This document shows positions 7,803-15,987 of a stretch of 22,037 bases of DNA, piece after piece. This DNA is from an uncultured Collinsella sp. (GTDB taxonomy: Bacteria > Actinomycetota > Coriobacteriia > Coriobacteriales > Coriobacteriaceae). Under the pieces are notes generated by a model. It did not search any database and was not told where the DNA came from. It saw only the letters and a program-made list of their open reading frames with translations. Each line of letters starts with the position of its first letter. Position 1 is the first letter of the stretch. The position numbers and the translations under genes are program-made. The stretch is from positions 1-22,037 of the forward strand of contig CAAELZ010000090.1 in NCBI GenBank assembly GCA_900756945.1, read 5' to 3'.

Positions 7803-8096
7803 CCGACACAGACGACGATCCGCCGCCCATATCACATGCCTTCAAATATGCGATCCAGAAACACAAAACAGCAGATAGAATGCTCTTTTTCAAAAAAGTA
7901 CACATCCCTAAACTTACCAAGGGTTCATATCTAGCTACCGTTCACGGTCGCCGATTACCGCCCACCGATTCGGATGTAAAAATGTCGCCGAAAACAGGCC
8001 ATCTACCTGCATGGTTAGATTTTGGTCAGCTTTTGGTCAGCTGAGCGGCAAGTTCCAGCTGATACGTTTTTGCTACCCAAAAGGAGGCGGTAGCTC
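7803..8096. promoter_or_regulatory. A+T-rich leader region of the AbiEi-like gene, with an 11-bp tandem repeat
   Basis: This stretch is visibly richer in A+T than its surroundings. TTTTGGTCAGC occurs twice head to tail at 8020-8030 and 8031-8041, and CAGCTGA follows. A strong ribosome site AAAGGAGG precedes ATG 8097. I see no convincing -35/-10 pair and no gene: short open frames cover it on both strands (for example a 25-codon minus frame from 8012 to 7935) but have no ribosome site. Confidence 0.45.
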
Positions 8097-9095
8097 ATGA
8101 CCCATTGCAATGACCAACTCATCGACCAACTGCTCACTCAGGCCGAGCAGGAGGGACGATGCCTTATTCCCCCGAGCACGGCGATCCGAAAAGCGCTCCT
8201 CCGGCGCACCGGCAGCACGGTTGTCTCGCCCATGCCGGGACTGTTCGCGCGCAAAATGCGCTGGGATGAGCTCAACCGGGCGCGGCGTCATTGCGAGATT
8301 ATTCGCGCCCTTGCGATCATCCACCCCGATTGGACGTTCTGCTCGTTTTCGGCCGCCTGCCTGCTGGGGCTCGAGGTCTCGTGGCGACACCTGAATGTCG
8401 TACATGTCTGCAGCGCCACCAAGCCGTCGGCTCGCCCGGGCGCGCATATTCAGCGGCATCAGATTGAGCCGGCCGAAGCAATCCGTCTATCCGGCATATC
8501 GGTAACGCCGCCCATCCAAACGGCCACAGATTGCCTGCTGCAAACTGGTTTTGCCGACGGCATGCCCATTGCCGATTCGGCAATCTCGAAGCTCGGCCTT
8601 ACGCGAGAACAGTTGATGGAGGCCGTCGAGCAACGAGCGACCGCCCGCAATGGTCGCGCGATTCGTACGGCTCTCACAACGCTTCGATATGCCGACGCCC
8701 GCGCCGAGAGCGGCGGGGAATCGGTCACCCGAGCCGTCATGATCGAGACGGGCTTTGCGCCCGACTGGCTTCAATACGAGTTGACGGACCCCTTCGATTC
8801 GGCCAAGCCCATACGAACGGACTTTGCCTGGGAGCGCCAGGCGCGGGAACTCACGCTGGGCGAGCTCGACGGGCTCATCAAATATACCGACCAGACCATG
8901 CTGGCCGGACGCACCACCGCCGAGGCGCTCGTCGCCGAACGACAGCGCGAGGCGCACCTATCGCTCTACGGTCACCCTCTGCTGCGCTTTACCATGAACG
9001 AGGTCCGCTCGGCAGGAATGCTCTCTAAAAAGCTGCAGACGGCAGGTATCCGGCAGACCGCGCTGCCGACATGGCTCAACGACGTGAAGCTGTAG
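8097..9095 (+). CDS. AbiEi-like/DUF559-type protein of unknown function
   Basis: This is a 332-residue actinobacterial-style protein. The N-terminal two thirds resemble the AbiEi antitoxin-like proteins, with a helical start and the stretch HPDWTFCSFSAACLLGLEV (76-94) followed by PPIQTATDCLL (138-148). The C-terminal part resembles DUF559/Vsr-like PD-(D/E)xK folds: SGGES at 205-209, IRTDFAW with D242, and GELDGLIKY with E256 and K262. AbiEi proteins are wing-helix repressors that neutralise the AbiEii nucleotidyltransferase toxin, but no AbiEii gene adjoins here, so a toxin-antitoxin role is not supported by context. Similar solitary genes are frequent in actinobacteria and remain uncharacterised. 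The start has a strong AAGGAGG site. The gene sits between two arrays of the 61/62-bp repeat. Family assignment is from motif memory only. Confidence 0.7.
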   Translation: MTHCNDQLIDQLLTQAEQEGRCLIPPSTAIRKALLRRTGSTVVSPMPGLFARKMRWDELNRARRHCEIIRALAIIHPDWTFCSFSAACLLGLEVSWRHLNVVHVCSATKPSARPGAHIQRHQIEPAEAIRLSGISVTPPIQTATDCLLQTGFADGMPIADSAISKLGLTREQLMEAVEQRATARNGRAIRTALTTLRYADARAESGGESVTRAVMIETGFAPDWLQYELTDPFDSAKPIRTDFAWERQARELTLGELDGLIKYTDQTMLAGRTTAEALVAERQREAHLSLYGHPLLRFTMNEVRSAGMLSKKLQTAGIRQTALPTWLNDVKL

Positions 9096-9168
9096 GAGCC
9101 GCTAGGCCTCGCATCGCCGAATCGCATCCCCCCTATCTGGGCCGCGTATTCCCAACGGCCACGCCAAC

Positions 9169-9585
9169 GGAAAGCGCGTCCCAGTCTGGACGCTCAAAAC
9201 GGGATGTACATTCCGGATGGCGGGCCAGCGGAAAGCGTGTCCCGGAATCAAGCCTCAGAACGGGACGCAGCTTCCGCTTGAGAGCTGTTCCGGAAAACGT
9301 GTCCCACTCTGGAGCCGAATTCCGGGATGCAGTTTCCGTCAGAGGCTCAGAAGGAAAATGCATCCCATTCTGAGCAGCGATTCCGGGACGCAGTTTCCGC
9401 TTGAAGGCCGATCCGGAAAGTACGTCCCACTCTGGGGCTCGATTCTGGGGCACAGCTTCCGCTTGAGGCCTCCGCCGGAAAGCGTGTCCCGTTCTGAGGC
9501 CTGATTCCGGGATGCAATTTCCGCTTGAGAGCTGTTCCGGAAAGTACGTCTCATTCTGGAGCCGAAATCTGGGACGCAGCTTCCG
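9169..9585. repeat. Array 2 of the 61/62-bp hairpin repeat (7 units)
   Basis: Units begin with GGAAA at 9169, 9230, 9292, 9353, 9415, 9477 and 9539: steps of 61, 62, 61, 62, 62 and 62 bp. The left arm is GGAAARYRYGTCCC, the middle often has TCTGRRGC then GATTC, the right arm is GGGAYGCAGYTTCC, and the linker is often GCTTGAGAGCTGTTCC. Arm pairing is kept partly by G-T and compensating changes (GTGTCCC with GGGATGC). The first unit is the most divergent. The last abuts the terminator at 9607. The spacers between conserved arms are too similar and the arms too symmetric for a CRISPR array. The remaining bases 9096-9168 hold nothing recognisable. Confidence 0.85.
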
Positions 9586-9606
9586 CATGCGGAGGCGCTC
9601 CAAACA

Positions 9607-9637
9607 AAAGGCCCCGGCTCGCGATGGAGCCGGGGCC
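9607..9637 (-). terminator. Intrinsic terminator of the purine operon
   Basis: GGCCCCGGCTC (9610-9620) and GAGCCGGGGCC (9627-9637) form a perfect 11-bp G+C stem with a 6-nt loop. Read on the minus strand it is followed by TTTTGTTTG, a usable T-tract, and it lies 70 nt after the stop of the hydroxylase gene. It is therefore the expected end of the operon. Half of it is copied at 5928-5962. Confidence 0.9.
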
Positions 9638-9706
9638 AAAGGTGGAGCATATGCAGTTGGTGTTGAGCGCGAACAGCTCGTCAGCAATGGCTGTCCGCGC
9701 TCTACC

Positions 9707-12484
9707 CTACCCGCGGTGACGGGCGCGGCTGTACGGCGTATCCGCCATGGGCAGATCCGGACGCAGCTTGCCGTCAAATGCGCGATAGGCGTTCTGCACG
9801 GCGGGCGCCGTGGGGATCGTTGCAATCTCGCCGATGCCCTTGCCGCCGTATGCCACGGGCAGCAGTTCGTCCTTCTCCACGTAGATGGCGTGGATATCCG
9901 GAATCTCGGGCGCACGGAACAGCCCGAGCGTACCGTACCTTGCCTGGGGCACGCAGTCCTTGAGCGGCCAGTCCTCGGTAAGCGCATAGCCCATACCCAT
10001 GAGCACGCCACCTTCGATCTGACCCTGGATGGAGATGGGGTTGACCACCTTGCCGGAATCGTGTGCGGCATAGACCTCGCTCACGCGGCCGTCATCATCC
10101 AGAATGACCACATGCGTGGCAAAACCGTAGCAGATGTGGCTCTTGGGGTTGGGAACATCCGCACCCAGCTTGTCGGTCGGCTCCAGATACACGTAGCCAA
10201 ACTCGCATCCCTCGAGCGCCTTGATGGCGGTCGCGGGATCTTGAGGATGCATACCCTGGCCGGCGACAAGCTCCTGCGTGCGCAGCTGATAGGCGCGACC
10301 GTCGTCGTACTCGATCTTGACGCCGTCGCCATGCGCGCTCACGGGAGCATCGGGCGCAGGCTTGCCAGCCTCGATGCCAAGCATGGCATCGCGCAGTAGG
10401 AAGGCGGCGCCACGCACGGCCTCGCCGGTCACGACCGTCTGACGCGAGCCAGACGTGGTGCCGGAGTCGGGAGCGTTCTCGGTAGAGCACTCGCCGTTGG
10501 CGATGCAGCTCAGCGGCAGACCGCACGCCTCGGCAACGTCCTGCAAAAAGACGGTGTTGCAGCCCTGGCCGATGTCGGACGTGGCGGCATAGACCACAGC
10601 CACGCCGTCCTCGATGCGAATCTTGCAGCGGCCGGCATCGGGCAGGCCCACGCCCACGCCGGCGTTCTTCATGGCGCAGGCAATACCGGCGTGTCCGGGA
10701 TGCGCGTAGTAGGCATCCTTGACCTCGAGCAGTGTCTCCTTCAGCGCCGTGGAGCAATCGGCAATCTGGCCGTTGGGCAGAACCTCGCCCGGCTCGATGG
10801 CGTTACGGTAACGAATCTCCCACGGATCCAGGCCGACCTTCTCGGCCAGCAGGTCGATCAGGCTCTCGAGCGCAAACTCGGACTGGCAAACGCCAAAGCC
10901 TCGGTACGCACCAGCGGGCGGGTTGTTGGTGTAGTAGCCAAAGCCGCGAATGTCGGTGTTCTGGTACTTGTAGGGGCCGACGGCATGCGTACAGGCGCGC
11001 TCGAGCACCGGGCCGCACAGCGACGCGTAGGCGCCGGTGTCAAAGTTGATCTCGCAGTCCAGGCCGGTAAAGTTGCCCTCGGCGTCGCAGCCCAGCGTAA
11101 AGGTGCCGTCCATGGCATGACGCTTGGGATGGAACGCAAGCGACTCAGCACGCGTGAGCTTGCACTTCACAGGACGCTGGAACTTATATGCGGCGAGCGC
11201 GGCCAAGTGCTGGATGGACACGTCCTCCTTACCGCCAAAGCCGCCACCCACGAGCATGGTCTCGACGACCACACGCTCGGGTTCGTTATCCCAGCCAAAC
11301 ATGTGGGCACACTCTTTGCGCGTGTCGTAGGCACCCTGGTCGGTCGACTGCACCTTGACGCCGTTCTTGTACGGGAAGGCGACGGCGCACTCGGGCTCCA
11401 AGAAGGCATGCTCGGTAAAGGGCGTGGTAAAGCGCTGCGTCACGGTAAACGCGCTCTCGGCCAGCGCCTTGGCGGCGTCGCCGCGCGTCACATGGCGGCT
11501 CTGGCACACGTTGTCCTTGAGCTCCACCGTGTTGCCAAAGGCAAAGAAGCTGTCGTGCAGGCGCGGCGCGTCGGCGGCCTTGGCCTCGACAATGTTACGC
11601 ACGGGCTCCAGCGGCTCGTAATCGATCTTTACGAGCTTCTTGGCCTTCTCGAGCGTCGCCTCGTCCTCGGCAACCACCAGCACGATGGCGTCACCCACGC
11701 AGCGGGTGATATCGCCCTGGGCGATCATGACGTCCCAGTCCTGGATAAGGTGGCCGACCTGGTTGACCGGCACGTCCTCGGCGCGCAAGATGCCCACCAC
11801 GCCGGGCAGGGCCTCGGCCTTGGAGGTATCGATGGAGAGCACGCGGGCGCGCGGATACTTGGAGCGCACGGCGCTGGCGTAGGTCAGACCCGGCTGATCG
11901 AGCTCATCGATGTCATCGGGATACTTGCCCTCGCCGAGCACCTTCTTGCGCACGTCGATACGGAAGGCGCGCTTGCCGACGCCGTAGTCATCGCCGCGCT
12001 CCAAGTCCTCGTCGATCTGCTTTTCGCCGCGGAGCACCGCAGCGGCCAGCGAAATGCCCTCGATAATCTTCTTGTAGCCGGTGCAGCGGCAGACGTTGCC
12101 GCGGATGGCGTACTTAATCTGCTCCTCGGTGGGCTCGGGGTCCTCGGCGATCAGAGCCGCACCCGCCATGACCATGCCGGGGATGCAAAAACCGCACTGC
12201 ACGGCCCCCACGGCGCCAAAGGCGTACACAAAGGCCTCGCGCACGTCCTCGGGCAGGCCCTCGACGGTCACGATGTTGCGGCCGGCGGCAAGAGCGGTAG
12301 TCAGCACGCACGCCTTGACGGCCGCACCGTCCACATGGATGGTGCAGGTACCGCAGGCGCCCTCGGAGCAGCCATCCTTGGCGGAATGGATATGCAGGTC
12401 GTCGCGCAGGTAGCGTAGCAGCGGCTTGTTTTGGGTCGTCGTGTGCTCCACGCCGTTAACGGTAAAAGTGAATTCCTGTGCCAT
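9707..12484 (-). CDS. xdhD: Molybdenum hydroxylase, fused [2Fe-2S] and molybdopterin subunits (purine/xanthine dehydrogenase, XdhD type)
   Basis: This 925-residue enzyme is predicted to hydroxylate a purine ring (hypoxanthine, xanthine or a related substrate) in the cytoplasm. Residues 1-150 hold two [2Fe-2S] clusters: C39, C44, C47 and C59 (plant-type), then C97, C100, C132 and C134. The rest is the Mo-pterin domain, with GGGFGGKED, PPAGAYRGFG and the C-terminal GGKGIGEIAT whose Glu is the expected catalytic base. No FAD domain is fused, and no FAD subunit is encoded nearby. Architecture and length match E. coli XdhD (956). By family knowledge the XdhD/YgfK/SsnA group belongs to the labile-selenium molybdenum hydroxylases; selenium itself is not visible in sequence. 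AAGGGA precedes ATG 12482-12484, and the gap to the upstream ferredoxin gene is 12 nt. The exact substrate is uncertain. Confidence 0.9.
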   Translation of the reverse strand: MAQEFTFTVNGVEHTTTQNKPLLRYLRDDLHIHSAKDGCSEGACGTCTIHVDGAAVKACVLTTALAAGRNIVTVEGLPEDVREAFVYAFGAVGAVQCGFCIPGMVMAGAALIAEDPEPTEEQIKYAIRGNVCRCTGYKKIIEGISLAAAVLRGEKQIDEDLERGDDYGVGKRAFRIDVRKKVLGEGKYPDDIDELDQPGLTYASAVRSKYPRARVLSIDTSKAEALPGVVGILRAEDVPVNQVGHLIQDWDVMIAQGDITRCVGDAIVLVVAEDEATLEKAKKLVKIDYEPLEPVRNIVEAKAADAPRLHDSFFAFGNTVELKDNVCQSRHVTRGDAAKALAESAFTVTQRFTTPFTEHAFLEPECAVAFPYKNGVKVQSTDQGAYDTRKECAHMFGWDNEPERVVVETMLVGGGFGGKEDVSIQHLAALAAYKFQRPVKCKLTRAESLAFHPKRHAMDGTFTLGCDAEGNFTGLDCEINFDTGAYASLCGPVLERACTHAVGPYKYQNTDIRGFGYYTNNPPAGAYRGFGVCQSEFALESLIDLLAEKVGLDPWEIRYRNAIEPGEVLPNGQIADCSTALKETLLEVKDAYYAHPGHAGIACAMKNAGVGVGLPDAGRCKIRIEDGVAVVYAATSDIGQGCNTVFLQDVAEACGLPLSCIANGECSTENAPDSGTTSGSRQTVVTGEAVRGAAFLLRDAMLGIEAGKPAPDAPVSAHGDGVKIEYDDGRAYQLRTQELVAGQGMHPQDPATAIKALEGCEFGYVYLEPTDKLGADVPNPKSHICYGFATHVVILDDDGRVSEVYAAHDSGKVVNPISIQGQIEGGVLMGMGYALTEDWPLKDCVPQARYGTLGLFRAPEIPDIHAIYVEKDELLPVAYGGKGIGEIATIPTAPAVQNAYRAFDGKLRPDLPMADTPYSRARHRG

Positions 12485-12496
12485 GGTGATTCCCTT

Positions 12497-12976
12497 CTAC
12501 ACGCCGGCGGCGATGCCGGTGCGGTCGTGAATGGCGCCATGCGGGCAGACGACGGCGCACATGCCGCACGACAGGCAGTCCGCGCCGTCGATATGGGCGC
12601 AGTTGTCCTCGATGCGGATAGCGCCGGCAGGGCACTTTTTGGCGCACATGCCGCAACCGATGCAGCTCGTGTCGCAGATCTTGCGCGCAATGGCGCCCTT
12701 ATCGGTATTGTTGCAGCGCACCAAGATGTTCTGGTAGCCGGGAACGAAGGCAATCACGCGCTGCGGGCACGCCATGCCGCACAGGCCACAGCCCGTGCAC
12801 TTTGAGCGATCCACGCGGGCGATGCCATCGGCCAGCGCAATGGCGCCGTGGGGGCAGGCCGTGACGCAGGCGCCACAGCCAATGCAGCCTTCGCTGCAGC
12901 GGGCGTCGCCGCCTGCGGAGGCGCAACCGCTTCCGCAGGCAACGTAGGCCACGTTATGTTGAATGGATTTGGCCAT
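12497..12976 (-). CDS. RnfB-like polyferredoxin, predicted four [4Fe-4S] clusters
   Basis: This 159-residue iron-sulfur protein has 4Fe-4S cysteine patterns throughout: CIGCGACVTACP, CTGCGLCGMACP, CIGCGMCAKKCP and CLSCGMCAVVCP, plus a C-GSGC start and CSEGC. The stretch VRCNNTDKGAIARK is like the C-terminal ferredoxin part of RnfB, but there is no N-terminal membrane anchor and no signal peptide, so it is probably soluble. It lies 11 nt after ygfK and 12 nt before xdhD, so the three are almost certainly cotranslated. Its likely job is to carry electrons between the hydroxylase's [2Fe-2S] clusters and the flavin/iron-sulfur protein YgfK, standing in for the FAD subunit (YgfM in E. coli). That role is inferred from position. 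The ribosome site is weak (AGGCGAG). Confidence 0.88.
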   Translation of the reverse strand: MAKSIQHNVAYVACGSGCASAGGDARCSEGCIGCGACVTACPHGAIALADGIARVDRSKCTGCGLCGMACPQRVIAFVPGYQNILVRCNNTDKGAIARKICDTSCIGCGMCAKKCPAGAIRIEDNCAHIDGADCLSCGMCAVVCPHGAIHDRTGIAAGV

Positions 12977-12987
12977 AAAAGACTCGC

Positions 12988-15987
12988 CTATTTCTTAAGA
13001 AGGTACGAATAGCTGTCGCGCACGGCCTTGATGGTCAGGCGGACGGCCTCGGGCAGACCGGTGTTGACGGCATCGACCGAGACGGTACGGACCGTGCCGG
13101 CAACGCGGACCTTAAAGTGGTCCTCGTCCACGGCCAGGAAGCCCTCGTTCTCGGAGTTCTCCATGTCCTGCTCGCTCCAGAACAGGGTGAGCTTGTCCTT
13201 GTAGGGACGACCCTCCTGGTAGGGGCAGAACACGGCGCAGTTGCCGCACTCGTTGCACATGGCATCGACATGGACGACCTGATGCTTGGCCAGGCCCGGC
13301 ACCTTAATGGCAACGTTGGCGCGGTTGGGGCACACGTCGCAGCAGACCTCACACACCGAGCCGCAGCCCAGGCAGCGAGTCTTGGTGCAGTTGCGTTTGT
13401 CGCGGCACAGCGACCCCTTGCGCTCATAGCAGGTGTCCTCGCGGCCGGCCTGCTCGTTGCAGTCGGCGTACTTGTTAAAGTCCACGCCGGCGATGGCACG
13501 GGCGACCTCGGCGGCGTCGGCAATAGCCTCGACCACGGTGGCAGGACCGCGGCGGCAGTCGCCCGCAGCCCAGACGCCCTCGACGCCGGTGGAGGTGGCG
13601 GCAAGGCGGCCGCGACGGTCATGCTCGACGCCCGCGTCATCGTACAGGCTGGCATCGATGCCCTCGCCCACGGCGCAGATCACCGTGGTGGCGGAAAGCT
13701 CGACGGTCTCGCCCGTGGCGACAGGACTGCGACGGCCGCTTGCATCCGGCTCGCCAAGCTCCATAACGTCGCAGGTCAGCACGGCGCCGTTGAGTGCCTT
13801 GGGCGCCAGCAGCTCGCAGAACTCAACGCCGTCGGCAAGAGCAAGATCGAGCTCTTCCTCGTCGGCGGGCATCTGCTTCTTGGTACGGCGATACACCAGG
13901 CGCACGTTCTTCACGCCAGCCAGGCGCTTGGCCACGCGGGCCGCGTCCATGGCGGTGTTGCCGGCGCCGATGACCACGACGTCCTCGCCCAGCTCGAGCT
14001 TCTCGCCCTTCTTGGCGGCCTCGAGGAACTCCAGCACGTCGAGCTCGGCACCCTCGCCCAGGCCCGCAGAGCCGGGCATCCAGGCACCGGTGGCCACGAC
14101 TACGTCGGTAAAGCCCTGGGCCTTGAGCTCGTCAATGGACTCCACGCGGGCGTTAAGCTGAACCTTGGCGCCAAAGGCCAGGCAGAGCTCGGCATCGTGG
14201 GAGATATCGTCGCTCGAGATGCGGAACTCGGGGATCACGTGACGGACCACGCCGCCGAGCGAATCGCGGGCCTCAAAGATGGTGACGGGCACGCCGGCAC
14301 GCGTCAGGAAGAACGCCGTCGCCAGGCCGGCCGGGCCGCCGCCGATAACGGCAACGTTGCGCTCACCGTCGTTGGCGATAGCCTGGGCGCGCAGCTTGGG
14401 CAGCACGGCGGTCATGGCCTCGCGGGCGGCCTTGAGCTTGCTGGCGCGAATCCGGGCGCCCTCGGGCTCGTAAAATGCACGCTCGCAGGCACGGCCGCAG
14501 GGATGCGGGCAGATGGTGCCGGTAATGAACGGCAGGGCGTTGCGTTCGATGATGATGTTGAGTGCGTCCTCGTAGCGGCCCTCGTCAACAGCCGCCAGGT
14601 AGGCAGGAATATCCTGCTGGATGGGACAGCTCGTGCGGCACGGCGTGGTAAAGCAGTCGGAAAGCGGGCTCTTGCCGGCGACCTTGCGGTCGGGCAGCGG
14701 GCGCAGCGGCTTCTTATAGAGCGGGTTGGTGAGCGAGTCGGTCTGGATCGCGGTCACGGCCTCGAGAGAGACGCCCGCGAACGGCTTGCCATCCAGGTCG
14801 GTAAACTCGCCGGCCATCTGGCTAAAGCGCTCGTAGCCACCGGGCTTGAGCACGTCGGTCGCCAGGGTAACGGGCCAAATACCGGCATCGTACAGAGCGC
14901 GGATGTTGTAGACCGTGGCACCGCCGGAGTAGCTGATGCGCAGCTTGCCATCGAACTGCTCGGTAATGCGGCGGGCGGCCTCGATGGTCAGCGAGAACAG
15001 CGAACGGCCGGACATGTACATCTCGGTAGAAGGCAGCTCGTTCCTCGTCACGTCGACGGGGAACGTGTTGGTCAGCTTGACGCCAAACTCCAGGCCGCGC
15101 TCGGCGCACAGGGCAATCAGGCGCTCGAACATGGGCACGGCGTCGGCCCACTGCAGGTCCTCGCGGAAGTGCGTATCGTCGAAGACGATGTAGTCAAAGC
15201 CCAGCTCATTCAGACGCTGGCGGGCAAACTCATAGCCCAGCAGCGTGGGGTTGCACTTGATGTAGGTGTTGAGGCCCTTCTCGGTGATCAGATAGGTCGC
15301 GATGCGCTCGATCTCCGCTGGCGGGCAACCGTGCAGGGTAGACTCGGTGATAGAGTTGGAGACGCGCGCCGGGATGGACTCGACAAACGCGGCATCGACA
15401 TGCTCAAACTGGTCCAGATTGGCGAGCGCCCATGTGCGACACTCGTTCCAGACGTCAGATCCGCTGGCGTCCTTCATGCCCTCGATGTAGGCGTCGACCT
15501 TGGGGCTCTTGATGCCCTCCAGGTCATAGCCCACGGACATGTTGAAGACAAAGCCGTCCGGGCTACCCAGGCCGTACTCGCGAGCGATCAGGTGGCAGGC
15601 GAACCATGCCTTCACGTACTCGGCAAAGGCCTGCGGAACCTCGAGCTCGGTCGACCACTCGCAGTTGTAGCACTCGTCCTGCGCCACAATGCAGGGCTTG
15701 TTGACGCAACGGGAAAGCTCCTCGCCGTCCATAACCTGGACGGTCTTGAGCTCAAAGAAGCGAGAACCGGCCACATAAGAGGCCACGATGTTCTGGGCAA
15801 GCTGTGTATTGGGGCCGGCGGCCGGGCCAAACGGAGTCTCGATGCGCTCGTCAAAAATGGGAAGCGCGCCCTCCTGGTTGGTCGTGGCCATCTTGCGCAC
15901 GCCAAAGACGGCGCCCTGAGTCTTGTGCTCCTCGATGATCCAGTTCATCAGCTGCGAAAACGGGATCGGCCTCATGATGTCGCTCAT
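12988..15987 (-). CDS. ygfK: YgfK: flavin/iron-sulfur oxidoreductase of the purine cluster (annotated as putative selenate reductase subunit)
   Basis: The protein has 999 residues. I chose ATG 15985-15987 because AGAGGAG precedes it and the protein then opens MSDIMRPIPF, nearly as in E. coli YgfK; the frame extends 41 codons further but into the leader. The order of parts is a dihydroorotate-dehydrogenase-like barrel with FGPAAGPNTQLAQN (53-66) and ISYSGGA (351-357), then a DPD/GltD-type cysteine region (C445, C450, C454, C493, C497, C501). FAD site GGGPAG (549-554), NAD(P) site GAGNTA (674-679) and C-terminal ferredoxin cysteines (872-886, 911-921) follow. This is like dihydropyrimidine dehydrogenase with the barrel moved to the front. 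The selenate name is historical. The cluster suggests electron transfer to NAD(P) or reduction of a purine/pyrimidine-like intermediate. The exact reaction is not settled. Confidence 0.93.
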   Translation of the reverse strand: MSDIMRPIPFSQLMNWIIEEHKTQGAVFGVRKMATTNQEGALPIFDERIETPFGPAAGPNTQLAQNIVASYVAGSRFFELKTVQVMDGEELSRCVNKPCIVAQDECYNCEWSTELEVPQAFAEYVKAWFACHLIAREYGLGSPDGFVFNMSVGYDLEGIKSPKVDAYIEGMKDASGSDVWNECRTWALANLDQFEHVDAAFVESIPARVSNSITESTLHGCPPAEIERIATYLITEKGLNTYIKCNPTLLGYEFARQRLNELGFDYIVFDDTHFREDLQWADAVPMFERLIALCAERGLEFGVKLTNTFPVDVTRNELPSTEMYMSGRSLFSLTIEAARRITEQFDGKLRISYSGGATVYNIRALYDAGIWPVTLATDVLKPGGYERFSQMAGEFTDLDGKPFAGVSLEAVTAIQTDSLTNPLYKKPLRPLPDRKVAGKSPLSDCFTTPCRTSCPIQQDIPAYLAAVDEGRYEDALNIIIERNALPFITGTICPHPCGRACERAFYEPEGARIRASKLKAAREAMTAVLPKLRAQAIANDGERNVAVIGGGPAGLATAFFLTRAGVPVTIFEARDSLGGVVRHVIPEFRISSDDISHDAELCLAFGAKVQLNARVESIDELKAQGFTDVVVATGAWMPGSAGLGEGAELDVLEFLEAAKKGEKLELGEDVVVIGAGNTAMDAARVAKRLAGVKNVRLVYRRTKKQMPADEEELDLALADGVEFCELLAPKALNGAVLTCDVMELGEPDASGRRSPVATGETVELSATTVICAVGEGIDASLYDDAGVEHDRRGRLAATSTGVEGVWAAGDCRRGPATVVEAIADAAEVARAIAGVDFNKYADCNEQAGREDTCYERKGSLCRDKRNCTKTRCLGCGSVCEVCCDVCPNRANVAIKVPGLAKHQVVHVDAMCNECGNCAVFCPYQEGRPYKDKLTLFWSEQDMENSENEGFLAVDEDHFKVRVAGTVRTVSVDAVNTGLPEAVRLTIKAVRDSYSYLLKK

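Noticed and set aside
7742..8044. 100-codon plus-strand open frame before the AbiEi-like gene
   Set aside because: It starts inside repeat array 1, has no ribosome site and no recognisable family. A low chance of a small real peptide remains.
9169..9585. CRISPR array
   Set aside because: The unit is palindromic over nearly its whole length, the middle is only moderately variable and the linkers are similar between units; there are no cas genes and the period is shorter and more uniform in content than repeat plus unique spacer.
9133..10071. 312-codon minus-strand frame covering the hydroxylase 3' end and the repeat array
   Set aside because: It is out of frame with the hydroxylase and then only translates the 61/62-bp repeats; its repeated peptides follow from the DNA repeat.
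10691..12418. 575-codon plus-strand frame antisense to the molybdenum hydroxylase, and 445 codons at 16301-17638 antisense to ssnA
   Set aside because: Same cause: antisense shadows of well-supported genes, with no ribosome site or domain evidence.
9707..12484. Selenocysteine codon in the hydroxylase operon
   Set aside because: No in-frame TGA interrupts these genes; selenium in this family is a labile cofactor, not selenocysteine.
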